Position numbers and translations under genes: made by a program | Shown here: positions 25,831 to 33,890 of the stretch, one piece after another | Numbering within the stretch: the stretch's first letter is position 1 | How the letters are laid out: every line of letters begins with the position of its first letter | The notes under the pieces: generated by a model | The model's database searches: none | The model's input: the letters and a program-made list of their open reading frames with translations, nothing else | Told to the model about the DNA's origin: nothing | Assembly (NCBI GenBank): GCA_001931535.1 | Contig: CP016211.1 | Coordinates: forward strand, 11,020,377 to 11,084,376 | Length of the DNA stretch: 64,000 nucleotides | Reading direction: 5' to 3' | DNA from: Minicystis rosea | GTDB lineage: Bacteria; Myxococcota_A; Polyangia; Polyangiales; Polyangiaceae

Positions 25831-26976
25831 ATGAAGCTCGGGAAGCGCCTCGCCTCGCTGGTGATCTCCGATATCCGCTCCATGAGCCGCGCCTGCGACG
25901 CGGTGGGCGGGATCAACCTGGGACAAGGGATCTGCGACCTGCCGACACCGCTGCCCGTCGCCGACGCGGCGCGTGAGGCCATCACCCAGAACCGGGTGGT
26001 GTACACCGCGCCCGAAGGGATCTTGCCGCTGCGCACGGCCATCCAGGCCAAGATCAAGCGGCACTACGGGGTCGAGCTCGATCCGGCGAGCGAGATCGTG
26101 GTCACCTCGGGCGCGACGGGCGGCTTCGCGGCGACGTGCTTGTCGCTCTTCGATCCGGGGGACGAGATCATCCTCTTCGAGCCGTATTATGGATATCACC
26201 TGAATACGGTGATCTCGCTCGGCCTCTCGCCGGTGCTGGTGCCGACGCGGCCGCCGGAGTGGGGGATCGATTTCGAGGCGCTCGAGAAGGCCATCACGTC
26301 GCGGACGCGCGCCATCGTGGTGTGCACGCCGTCGAACCCCTGCGGCAAGGTGTGGACGGCGGACGAGCTGGACCGGCTCGCGGCGCTGATCGAGGAGCGG
26401 GATCTCATCGCCATCACCGATGAGATCTACGAGCACATCCTCTTCGACGGGCAGGCGCACGTGCCGCTCGCCACGCGTGGAAATGCGCGGGCGCGGACGG
26501 TCACGATCTCGGGGCTCTCCAAGACCTTCGCGATCACCGGCTGGCGCCTCGGCTACGTGACGGCGGCTCCGGAGCTCGCGCGGCGCATCACCGTGACCCA
26601 CGATCTGCTCTACGTCTGCGCGCCCACGCCGCTCCAGCACGGCGTGGTGGCCGGCCTGGGAATGCCGGACAGCTACTACGCGGACCTGTCGCAGAGCTAT
26701 GCGAAGAAGCGCGACATCCTGTGCTCGGCGCTGTCCGACGCGGGGCTCACGCCGTACGTGCCGCGCGGTGCGTACTACGTGCTCGCCGACGTGCGGCGCC
26801 TCGCTCAGCCGACGTCGAAGGCGGCGGCCATGACGCTCCTGGAACGGACGAAGATCGCGAGCGTCCCGGGGACCTCGTTCTACGCGGATCCCGTGGGCGA
26901 GACGCTGTGCCGCTTCTGCTTCGCCAAGGAGGACGACGTCCTCGAAGAGGCCGCGCGGCGGCTCCGGGCGCTGTAG
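25831..26976 (+). CDS. class I/II pyridoxal-phosphate aminotransferase
   Basis: 381 residues, full length. The fold-type I signatures are complete: INLGQGICDLPTP at the start, the Gly-rich cofactor loop TSGATGGFAATCL, the aspartate region TPSNPCGKVW, ITDEIYEHILFDG, and the Schiff-base Lys in SGLSKTFAITGWRLGY, then the substrate-carboxylate Arg in LCRFCFAKE. This set fits aspartate/aromatic or kynurenine/methionine-type aminotransferases. The exact amino donor cannot be told. Single gene with its own promoter region, shared with the divergent MATE gene. Confidence 0.9.
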   Translation: MKLGKRLASLVISDIRSMSRACDAVGGINLGQGICDLPTPLPVADAAREAITQNRVVYTAPEGILPLRTAIQAKIKRHYGVELDPASEIVVTSGATGGFAATCLSLFDPGDEIILFEPYYGYHLNTVISLGLSPVLVPTRPPEWGIDFEALEKAITSRTRAIVVCTPSNPCGKVWTADELDRLAALIEERDLIAITDEIYEHILFDGQAHVPLATRGNARARTVTISGLSKTFAITGWRLGYVTAAPELARRITVTHDLLYVCAPTPLQHGVVAGLGMPDSYYADLSQSYAKKRDILCSALSDAGLTPYVPRGAYYVLADVRRLAQPTSKAAAMTLLERTKIASVPGTSFYADPVGETLCRFCFAKEDDVLEEAARRLRAL

Positions 26977-26991
26977 GCGAACGGCGTGCTC

Positions 26992-27019
26992 CACGGGGCC
27001 CCGAGCCGAGGGCCCCGTG
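26992..27019. terminator. 10-bp GC-rich stem after the aminotransferase gene
   Basis: CACGGGGCCC (26992-27001) and GGGCCCCGTG (27010-27019) are perfect reverse complements around the 8-nt loop CGAGCCGA. It stands 15 bases after the aminotransferase stop and before the convergent VIT/VWA gene stop. There is no T-run, but a 10-bp nearly all-GC stem between convergent genes is a likely bidirectional 3' end. Confidence 0.55.
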
Positions 27020-27031
27020 AGCCTCCAGATT

Positions 27032-27045
27032 GTTTGAGCTCAAAC
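27032..27045. repeat. 14-bp perfect palindrome GTTTGAGCTCAAAC
   Basis: Uninterrupted palindrome lying just before the stop codon of the convergent VIT/VWA gene, 12 bases after the GC-rich stem. It is AT-rich relative to its surroundings. It may be a protein-binding site or part of a compound terminator; the sequence alone does not decide. Confidence 0.5.
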
Positions 27046-27047
27046 GA

Positions 27048-30000
27048 TCACCGGTGCCCTGAACCGAAGCCCGGGCTCTCCACCGTGGTCATCGCGATGG
27101 TCTGGAGGCCGCCGTGATCGAAGCGGAAGCTGCGCGTCGCCGCGTGGGTGCGGACGGTGAGCTCGCCGCGCGCGTCCGGCGCGCCGCCAACCAGGAGGGT
27201 GCGGTAGACGCCGTCGGCGGCCCAGGGCAGCGCGACGGCGCGGGCGCTCGCGCGCGCGGTGCTGGGTGACCAGGGCGAGACGATGTCGCCGTTCGGCTTG
27301 AGGACGAGGACGGTGGGGCAGCGCGTGCTCTCGCCCTCGCAGCGCACGGTGGCCTCGAAACTGCCGGGATTTGCCGCGGAGGCGTCGTATGCGGGCGCAG
27401 CGCCGGTGGTGAGGGCGCTGATGAGCGCGGTGATCGGCTTGCCGGGCTTGTCCTCGGCGCGCGCTTCCGCGAGCACGGCTTCGCCTTCGCCGAGGCGTGC
27501 GCGGCAGCGCAGGGCTTGGTAGCGCGCGTCCTCGGACTTGGGGCGGAGCGCGGCGATCGAGCGGAAGTGAGCGCAGGCACGTGCCTCGTCGCCTGCGGCC
27601 TCGAAGGCGCGGGCGGCGCGGGTGTGGAGATCGACGTTGCGCGGAGCGAGCTCGGCGATCGCGTCGAGGGCGGTGCGCGCGATCTCGGCCTGACCCGCGG
27701 CCGCGGCGGCGCCGGCGAGCATCTCGAGGGCGCGGTCGAGATCGGGATCGAGATCGGCGAAGCGCTGCGCCGCCGTGAAGGCATCGGCGAAATGGCCGCG
27801 GCTCTGGAGACCGCGAATCCAGGCTTCGTGACGCTGGCGGATGGTGCCGTCCTCCTCGACGGCGCGGCGGAGCTTGTCGAGCGCCTCGGCGCCTTGGGTC
27901 ATCCAGCGATCGTCGCCCGCGAGGTGCGTCGCGCGTGGTCCATCCATGAACGCGCTCGGCGAAGGCGCGGATTGATCTTCGTTCGAGAAGAGGAGCGGAT
28001 AGGTGACGCTGACGACGCCGCCTTCGGGCTCGGGGAACGTGAGGCCGAAGAAGCTGCGCACGACGCAGCTCACGACCTCGCTGTCGGGGAGACTGCTGCC
28101 ACCGTCGGCGGCGCTCTGGACGGTGCCGTCACGCCCGATGACGAAGCGCACCGAGACTCGGCCGGCGAGGCTCGGATTGCGGCGCAAACCATTCTCGTAA
28201 CAGAGGCGCGCGCGCCCGAATTGACGGCGCACGATGCGCTGGATGACCTCGGGCGGGAGGCGTCCGCTGATGTTGGCCGTGCCCATGCGGATCTTCGGTG
28301 GGCTCGTGCGATGCGCGCCTTCGAGGTGGCCCATGCCGGATCCGAAGCCCTGTCCTTTACCGATGTCGGATCCGAAGCCCTGGCCAATACCGATGTCGCT
28401 GCCTGTGCCGCCGCCACCTTCGCCGATGCCGCTGATGCCGAGGCCGAGGCGGCCATGGCCATGGCCGAAGCCCATGCCCTGGTCGAGGCCGTCGTTCGTG
28501 CGATCGAGGGATGCGGGCGCATCGCGCTGCAGCACTTCGAGCAGGTTTTCGAGCGGGTTCTTGGAGGCGGGATCGGCTTTCTTCGTCGCTTGGGTGCGCG
28601 GGATCCCGTAGGCCGCGAACATGCGATCGTTCTCCAGGACGAGCAGCGAGGTGCGCCGCGAGAGCACGTGATGGCGCTTGGAGAGCGCGATGATGTCGGC
28701 GGCGGCGGCGCGATCGGAGGAGGCTTCGAGCTCGGCGATGCGCGCGGTGGCCCAGAGGCGCGGCACGACGGGGCTCGTCTCGCGCGGGCTCACGGGGCGC
28801 GCGGCCGCGTAGGCGACGCCGCCGAGATCGCCCGAGAGGCGGATTTCGCCGGTCGATCCCGCATCGAGACGCGCGAGCACGAGGAGCTCGCTGCCGACGC
28901 GCAGGCTGGGAAGCTCGCGCGGATAGACGTCGCGCAGCCCGCCCGACGTGGTGAGGGATGCATTGCGCAGGACGGGCGCGCGCAGCGCGAGGGTGAGATC
29001 TTCGAGGCGACGGGTGAGCGGCTCGCCGTTGCCGAGGCGCTCGTACGTTCCCCCGAGGGCGCGCGCCAGGCCTTCGAGGACGACGGCGTCGACGCTGCGA
29101 CCAGCGCCGAGGATGCGGAGATCGATCTGGCGCGACACGAGCTCGGGCCGCACGCGCGCGGAGATCGCATCGGTCGTGAGCTCGCCCGAGGTCGGCGCGC
29201 CGTCGCCGAGGAGCACGATTTGGCCGGCGCCGCTCGCGTCGAGGCGGCGCAGAGCGGTGCGCAGGGCGCCGGCGATGTCCGACGATCCACCGAGCGAACG
29301 CCGCCGCAACCAGGCGCGCGCCTCTTCGAAAGATGCAGCGGATGGAGCGGCGAGACCGTCCTCGGGGAAGGCAGCGCAGGCGCTGTCGCAGGCGAAGAGG
29401 ACGAAGCGCTCGTCGGGATCGAGGGCCGCCATCACGCCTTCGGCGACCGCGATTTCACCGGCGAGGGTCTCCTTCGATTGGCTGTGGCTGACATCCACGA
29501 TGACGGCACGATCGCGCCGCACCCGAGCCTTGGGTGTCGCGCCGCTGGGCCACTCGATGGGGACGCGCACCGCGACGAATCCATCGGTGACATCGTTCGA
29601 CGAAGTCGTGTGCGCGGCGGGGACGACCGCCGGCGCGGCGGATACAGAGGCTTCGGGCGCATCGAAAGCGAGCACGAAATCGGCTGCGGGCGTGAAGGCA
29701 CGAGCGTGGAAGGTGACGCCGAGGCCGCCGCGATCGCCGGTGACGGTGGCTGCATATCCAGGTGTCTCGGCGTCGCTCAGAGACCCTTTGGCATCGGAGG
29801 CGGTGATGCGAAGATCGAAGTCGTCGATGCGGGTCGCGCGATCGGCGCCGAGCGAGAGCGGATACACGTAGCGGGCGCGGCCGTCGTGCGAGGCGAGGGC
29901 TTGATCGTAGGCGAGGACGACTTTGCGCGAGCCGTGCGCGGGAATGGGAAAGACCTTGAGCGACAGCTCGCTGCCCGAGGTCCATTCGAGGAGAGCCGGA

Positions 30001-30983
30001 TCGCGCGGGCGCACGGTGTCCTCGACGATCGACTTGAAAATGGTCGCCGCGCGCTCGCGCTCGACCATTTCACCTTCCACCAATTCGTTGCCGACCCAGA
30101 GCGCGAGGCGCGAGAGGCTCGCGTCGGGCGGCACCGGGAAGACATAACGACCCTCGAGGACACGAGCGGTGTCGTTTTCAAACTCCTCTTCCACCTCGGT
30201 GCGGGCAAAGCCGTCTTTGACCACCACGTTGACGCGATGGGACACGAGACGAACACCGGAGACGATGGCCGGCGATCCGGGGACACGCGCCGTCATGGTG
30301 CCGAGCCCGCGCGGCGTGGCGGTGTCGCGCGTGGATGCGGGGCGATCGTCGCGGTGAGGATCGAGATCGGGATCGACGGCCACCGCCACGCCACGCTCCA
30401 CGGCGCGATCGCCGCGGAGGCGGGCGCTGTCGCCGGATCGCAGATCGACTTCGCCGGCGATGACGTGGCCGCGGCGAACGACGATGTCGGCGCGGCCTTC
30501 GTCGTGCGCGCGAAGAGTGATGGAGGTGGGGATCGTGGGATCGATCGTGAGGGTGTGCGCGCCGGCTTCGAGGAGCGCGCCGCCGTCGTGTGGCGTGGAT
30601 TCGATGGCGAAGGCACCCTGATGGAAGCGCACGCCGGGGCGAGCGCCGCGGGTGAAGGATGCGCGCGCGTGGCCGGCCATTTCGAGGGTCGTGCCGCTGC
30701 CGAGATCGAGCCACACGCGGGCGCCGTGCGCGGTGTGGATCTCGTCGTCGCTCGTGAGCTGCTCGCCGGTTTGCAGCGGCGTGCACGAGCTGCCATCGAT
30801 CGTGCAGCGCTCGGCGCCGGCCGCGCTCGCGCCGGCGGCGGCCTCGATGGCGCGAACGGCCACCGCCCATGACGGGTGCTCCGGCGGCGGCGGAGCATCT
30901 CGATGGCATGCGAGGCCGCTCGTGGAGAGCAGGGCGAGACAGAGCGAAAACGCGCCCGAACGGCGGGCGGATCGATGGATCAC
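27048..30983 (-). CDS. FecR-VIT-VWA-AgmX-TPR multidomain lipoprotein
   Basis: 1311 residues from a GTG at 30981-30983 preceded by GGAGG. Lipoprotein signal with GLAC (Cys26). Domains in order: a FecR-like beta domain (about 55-200), a VIT domain (about 235-365; NVVVKDGFARTEVEEEF, FPIPAHGSRKVVLAYDQ), a VWA domain (about 490-690) with a DxSxS metal site in VDVSHSQS, a Gly-rich run of degenerate GIGQGFGSDIGKGQGFG units (about 830-890), an AgmX/PglI-type TonB-like C-terminal domain (about 895-1000; FGRARLCYENGLRRNPSLAG), and a tetratricopeptide-like tail. AgmX/PglI proteins belong to adventurous gliding and TonB-like complexes in myxobacteria. I infer an outer-surface adhesion or force-transmitting role. 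Confidence 0.85.
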   Translation of the reverse strand: MIHRSARRSGAFSLCLALLSTSGLACHRDAPPPPEHPSWAVAVRAIEAAAGASAAGAERCTIDGSSCTPLQTGEQLTSDDEIHTAHGARVWLDLGSGTTLEMAGHARASFTRGARPGVRFHQGAFAIESTPHDGGALLEAGAHTLTIDPTIPTSITLRAHDEGRADIVVRRGHVIAGEVDLRSGDSARLRGDRAVERGVAVAVDPDLDPHRDDRPASTRDTATPRGLGTMTARVPGSPAIVSGVRLVSHRVNVVVKDGFARTEVEEEFENDTARVLEGRYVFPVPPDASLSRLALWVGNELVEGEMVERERAATIFKSIVEDTVRPRDPALLEWTSGSELSLKVFPIPAHGSRKVVLAYDQALASHDGRARYVYPLSLGADRATRIDDFDLRITASDAKGSLSDAETPGYAATVTGDRGGLGVTFHARAFTPAADFVLAFDAPEASVSAAPAVVPAAHTTSSNDVTDGFVAVRVPIEWPSGATPKARVRRDRAVIVDVSHSQSKETLAGEIAVAEGVMAALDPDERFVLFACDSACAAFPEDGLAAPSAASFEEARAWLRRRSLGGSSDIAGALRTALRRLDASGAGQIVLLGDGAPTSGELTTDAISARVRPELVSRQIDLRILGAGRSVDAVVLEGLARALGGTYERLGNGEPLTRRLEDLTLALRAPVLRNASLTTSGGLRDVYPRELPSLRVGSELLVLARLDAGSTGEIRLSGDLGGVAYAAARPVSPRETSPVVPRLWATARIAELEASSDRAAAADIIALSKRHHVLSRRTSLLVLENDRMFAAYGIPRTQATKKADPASKNPLENLLEVLQRDAPASLDRTNDGLDQGMGFGHGHGRLGLGISGIGEGGGGTGSDIGIGQGFGSDIGKGQGFGSGMGHLEGAHRTSPPKIRMGTANISGRLPPEVIQRIVRRQFGRARLCYENGLRRNPSLAGRVSVRFVIGRDGTVQSAADGGSSLPDSEVVSCVVRSFFGLTFPEPEGGVVSVTYPLLFSNEDQSAPSPSAFMDGPRATHLAGDDRWMTQGAEALDKLRRAVEEDGTIRQRHEAWIRGLQSRGHFADAFTAAQRFADLDPDLDRALEMLAGAAAAAGQAEIARTALDAIAELAPRNVDLHTRAARAFEAAGDEARACAHFRSIAALRPKSEDARYQALRCRARLGEGEAVLAEARAEDKPGKPITALISALTTGAAPAYDASAANPGSFEATVRCEGESTRCPTVLVLKPNGDIVSPWSPSTARASARAVALPWAADGVYRTLLVGGAPDARGELTVRTHAATRSFRFDHGGLQTIAMTTVESPGFGSGHR

Positions 30984-31049
30984 AGGGCACCTCCAACGCC
31001 GCGCGCGAGGCGTGGTCGCGGCGCTCCGTGGGGCCAGAGACCGCGGGTC

Positions 31050-31067
31050 GTCGGGAATGTTCCCGAC
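31050..31067. repeat. inverted repeat just past the methyltransferase stop
   Basis: GTCGGGAA (31050-31057) and TTCCCGAC (31060-31067) are reverse complements with a two-base centre. The hairpin lies a few bases downstream of the methyltransferase stop codon on the minus strand. A short T-run (TCTTTT) flanks it only in the plus-strand sense, so it would terminate a plus-strand transcript better than the gene beside it. Confidence 0.4.
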
Positions 31068-31071
31068 TCTT

Positions 31072-31968
31072 TTACGGCGCCGTGTTCGTCGTGGTCGGCT
31101 TCACGCGCGCGAGGCGGGCGTTGGCGGCGGTGACCTGCGCGGGATCGATCTCGAAGCCGATGAACGAGCAACCGAGCCGGCGCGCGGCGAGGCCCGTGGT
31201 GCCTGAGCCGGCGAAGGGATCGAGCACCACCACCTCGGGGCCGGCGCTGCCATAAGCCTCGATGCAGCGGCGCGGGAGCTCTTCGGGGAAGCGCGAGTAA
31301 TGGGCGGCGCCGGGGATCTTTTCATTGGCGAGATCCCACACGGTCTTCACGGGAGGCGAGGTGCGGAAGGCGTGATCCTCGCGCTTGGCGAGCAGATAAA
31401 TGCCCTCGTGTTGGCGGTGCGGGCGGCGGCAACGGCCTTCGGGCATCGCGTTCTTCTTGCGCCACACGATCTCGCCGCGGAACAGATAACCCGCGTCCGA
31501 GAGCGCGATCACGAGGCGATAGGGCAGCGCGAGGAGGTTGCCATAACGGAGCCAGGCACTCTCGGGATCGATGAAGGCGCGGCGGCGCGCGCGCGGTTTG
31601 GTGTAGGCCGAGTTCTCCGGGGAAAGGCCGATCTTGTCGGGCCCGAGCGTGGAATAGGCATGGTCGTCGGCGCGCCAATTGACGGGCGTGTCGTAGGCGT
31701 CACCGAGGTTGATCCACACGATGGCCGAAGGGCGCAGCTTGGGGAGGAGCTTGACGAAGATGGCGGCGAGGGCGTCGAGGTAATGGCGGGGATCGGCCTC
31801 GACGCCGACGCCGAGGGAAGTGCGCTGGCCCCAATAGGGAGGGCTCGTGACCACGATGTCGATCGAAGCGTCCGGCAGGGACTCGACGAGCGTGCGGCTG
31901 TCGCCGAGCGTGACCCGATCGAGGGGGAGATCGCCGAGGTGCGGGGTTTGACGGAGCTTCTGCTTCAA
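31072..31968 (-). CDS. site-specific DNA methyltransferase (beta-class, N4-C or N6-A)
   Basis: 298 residues from a TTG at 31966-31968, 13 bases after the stop of the upstream frameshifted gene. The catalytic motif TSPPYWGQR (residues 41-49) precedes the SAM-binding DPFAGSGTTG (250-259). This order defines beta-class enzymes; the Ser-Pro-Pro-Tyr form is most common in N4-cytosine methyltransferases, though N6-adenine members exist. Between them is a target-recognition region with ALSDAGYLFRGEIVWRKKNA. No restriction enzyme gene adjoins, so it may be an orphan regulatory methyltransferase or a leftover of a restriction-modification system. Recognition sequence unknown. Confidence 0.87.
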   Translation of the reverse strand: MKQKLRQTPHLGDLPLDRVTLGDSRTLVESLPDASIDIVVTSPPYWGQRTSLGVGVEADPRHYLDALAAIFVKLLPKLRPSAIVWINLGDAYDTPVNWRADDHAYSTLGPDKIGLSPENSAYTKPRARRRAFIDPESAWLRYGNLLALPYRLVIALSDAGYLFRGEIVWRKKNAMPEGRCRRPHRQHEGIYLLAKREDHAFRTSPPVKTVWDLANEKIPGAAHYSRFPEELPRRCIEAYGSAGPEVVVLDPFAGSGTTGLAARRLGCSFIGFEIDPAQVTAANARLARVKPTTTNTAP

Positions 31969-31981
31969 GGGTCGAACGAGA

Positions 31982-32637
31982 TCATTTGCGGAGCAACGCC
32001 AAGGCGTGGTTGCCGTTGCCGGTCTTGAAGAAGTACGAGATCCAAACCATCGCCATGGGCTCGAGGTAGCGCGCGCCGACGATGCCGCCGATGTCGACGG
32101 TGCCGGGCCAGCCGAGGGCGATGCAGAGATCGGTCACCGTCCTCTTCGCGTCGTCATCGTCGCCGCAGATGAACATATCCGGCATTCCCCGGGAAACGAG
32201 GGATTTACCATGTGCTGGTTGCCGACGACGTTGAAGCCTTTGACCACGCGCGCCTTGGGCACGAAGCGCTGGATCTGCTCGCCGGCCGAGTCGGTGGTGC
32301 CGACCGAGAGCGTGGGCGGCGCGCCCTGCGAGAAATCGAGCGGATTCGTGGTATCGATGAGGACCTTGCCGGCGAGGTTGTCGAGGCCGGCGAGCTCGAG
32401 GGCGTTCTTCGCGCCCGTCCACAGGAGGGCGAGGATGATGACGTCACCGAACTTCGCGGCATCCGCGAAGGTGCCCGCGGAGGCGCCGGGGCCGTGCTTT
32501 TCGGCCCATTCCACGGCCTTGGGGTTCTGCGCGTCGCGCGATCCGATCTTCACCTCGTGACCCAGCGCAGCGAAGCCCGTGCCGAGCGCCCGACCCACGT
32601 CACCCGTCCCCAGAATGCCAATCTTCAGCTTCTTCAT
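31982..32637 (-). pseudogene. NADPH-dependent F420 reductase-like gene, frameshifted
   Basis: Begins with ATG at 32635-32637 (GGAGGG seven bases upstream) and reads MKKLKIGILGTGDVGRALG, the Rossmann dinucleotide motif, then FGDVIILALLWTGAKNAL and KVLIDTTNPLD, as in the F420/NADP oxidoreductase-like family. Near 32187-32190 the frame breaks after GNQHMVNPSFPG. The next frame continues with the family's expected GMPDMFICGDDDDAKRTV, LGWPGTVDIGG and the C-terminal MAMVWISYFFKTGNGNHAL. One added G in the run of four on the coding strand would restore a roughly 219-residue protein. So this is either a very recent pseudogene or a base-call error. Confidence 0.82.
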
Positions 32638-32747
32638 CGTAGAGCCCTCCATCTCGTGTCCGCGCTCATGGTTGCGCACGTCCGAGCGTGATGGCCAATC
32701 GATGACCTGCATGGGCGCCGTGCAGCCGGCGCATGGCGGCGGGTTGC

Positions 32748-33731
32748 TCAGAAATACCAGGGCGAAAACGGCGAAAATGGGGTCGCGGCTTGGAAGTCGC
32801 GCGCGATGGTGTCCTTGATTCGGGCCACGTTCTGCGGCTCTTCGACGATGACGCCGACCTCGCGATTGCGGTTCAGCGAGGTGTAGCTGAAGTTGATGGA
32901 GCCGATGAAGGCCGTGGTGCCGTCGACGACGGCGGCTTTGGCGTGGACGCCGGGCGAGGTGAGGTATCGCGCGCGAATCCCGTGCTCCGCGAGGAAGGCG
33001 GCCGCGTCCTGGTTGGCGGAGACCCAGCGCGGATCGGCGAGCACCACGCGCACGCGCACGCCCGCGGCGCGGCGGGCAGCGATGATGTTTCGCAGCTCGT
33101 CGTCGGCGAGCTCCATGGATTCGATGTCGAGCGTGTGCCGCGCGCTGGCGAACAGGTGCGTGATCTGGGCGCGGGCGTTGTCGGGCGCGATCACGAGCCG
33201 CGCGCAACGCTGGTCGGTGAGCCGGAGATCCCAGTCGGCGTCGAAGATCGCGAGGAGGGAAGCGAGGTCCTCCGGATCGCGATCGATGGCAGCGTAGTTG
33301 CGGCTGCCCTGCGCTTGCTGTTCCACGAAATTGCCGGTCGAGATCACGGCGGCTGTGTCGTCGGCGATGATGACCTTGGCGTGGGTGTGCTCGAAACGAG
33401 GGCTCGCCGGGCGCAGATCGAGGCCCGCGGCGCGGAGGAGCGCGAGCCGATTCTCGTTGTGGGAGAGCGGTGATGCGTCGAGCAGGAGGCGCACCTCTCG
33501 GCCCGCTCGGACCTGCTGGGCCAGCGCGTCGAGCACGTGGCCCGGCCCGATTTGATAGGCCATCACCCGAATCGTGCGCTGCGCAGCCGCGATGACGGCG
33601 ACGATGCCGGCCTCGCCGTCATCCGGCTCCACCAGGATGTCGAGCGGCACCGTGCGCGGCCCGCGCGGTCCACACGAACGCCGCCCGCGCGCGGACGCGC
33701 GGCGGGCCCGCGAATACCCCCAATCCCTCAT
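32748..33731 (-). CDS. phospholipase D-family protein with two HKD motifs
   Basis: Up to 327 residues. Two HxKxxxxD motifs are present, HTHAKVIIADD and VHAKAAVVDG, each followed by a GNF/SINFS segment, as in bacterial PLD-like phosphodiesterases that form one active site from two halves. The members cleave phosphodiesters in lipids or nucleic acids; no signal peptide is evident, which leans toward a cytosolic or nuclease-like role. The first 28 residues from the ATG at 33731 are Arg-rich and atypical; a GTG at 33648-33650 (300 residues, starting PLDILVEPDDGEAG) is the more natural start. Confidence 0.83.
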   Translation of the reverse strand: MRDWGYSRARRASARGRRSCGPRGPRTVPLDILVEPDDGEAGIVAVIAAAQRTIRVMAYQIGPGHVLDALAQQVRAGREVRLLLDASPLSHNENRLALLRAAGLDLRPASPRFEHTHAKVIIADDTAAVISTGNFVEQQAQGSRNYAAIDRDPEDLASLLAIFDADWDLRLTDQRCARLVIAPDNARAQITHLFASARHTLDIESMELADDELRNIIAARRAAGVRVRVVLADPRWVSANQDAAAFLAEHGIRARYLTSPGVHAKAAVVDGTTAFIGSINFSYTSLNRNREVGVIVEEPQNVARIKDTIARDFQAATPFSPFSPWYF

Positions 33732-33890
33732 GCCCGGTACGTAAAGCCGGGCGAACCGAGCCGTAAGCGAGCGGGCTGCGGCGCTCGGGGAGAATCGATG
33801 AGAGGAGATTCATCACGTCATGCCGAATCGGTGAAGACCGAGGCAGGACGCTTGAAAGGAGAGGGGATGTCGGGCGGGAGAGCGTGAATG

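Noticed and set aside
24181..26994. One long minus-strand gene including the MATE transporter
   Set aside because: The part beyond about 25.63 kb is antisense to the aminotransferase gene; the transporter homology begins only below that point.
27516..30872. A 1118-codon plus-strand open frame
   Set aside because: It is antisense to the VIT/VWA gene over its whole length, rich in Arg/Gly/Ala/Glu and without a domain; GC-rich codon bias leaves such frames open by chance.
31050..31080. Intrinsic terminator for the methyltransferase gene
   Set aside because: The stem is perfect but the T-run is on the opposite strand; the methyltransferase reads the other way, so I list it only as an inverted repeat.
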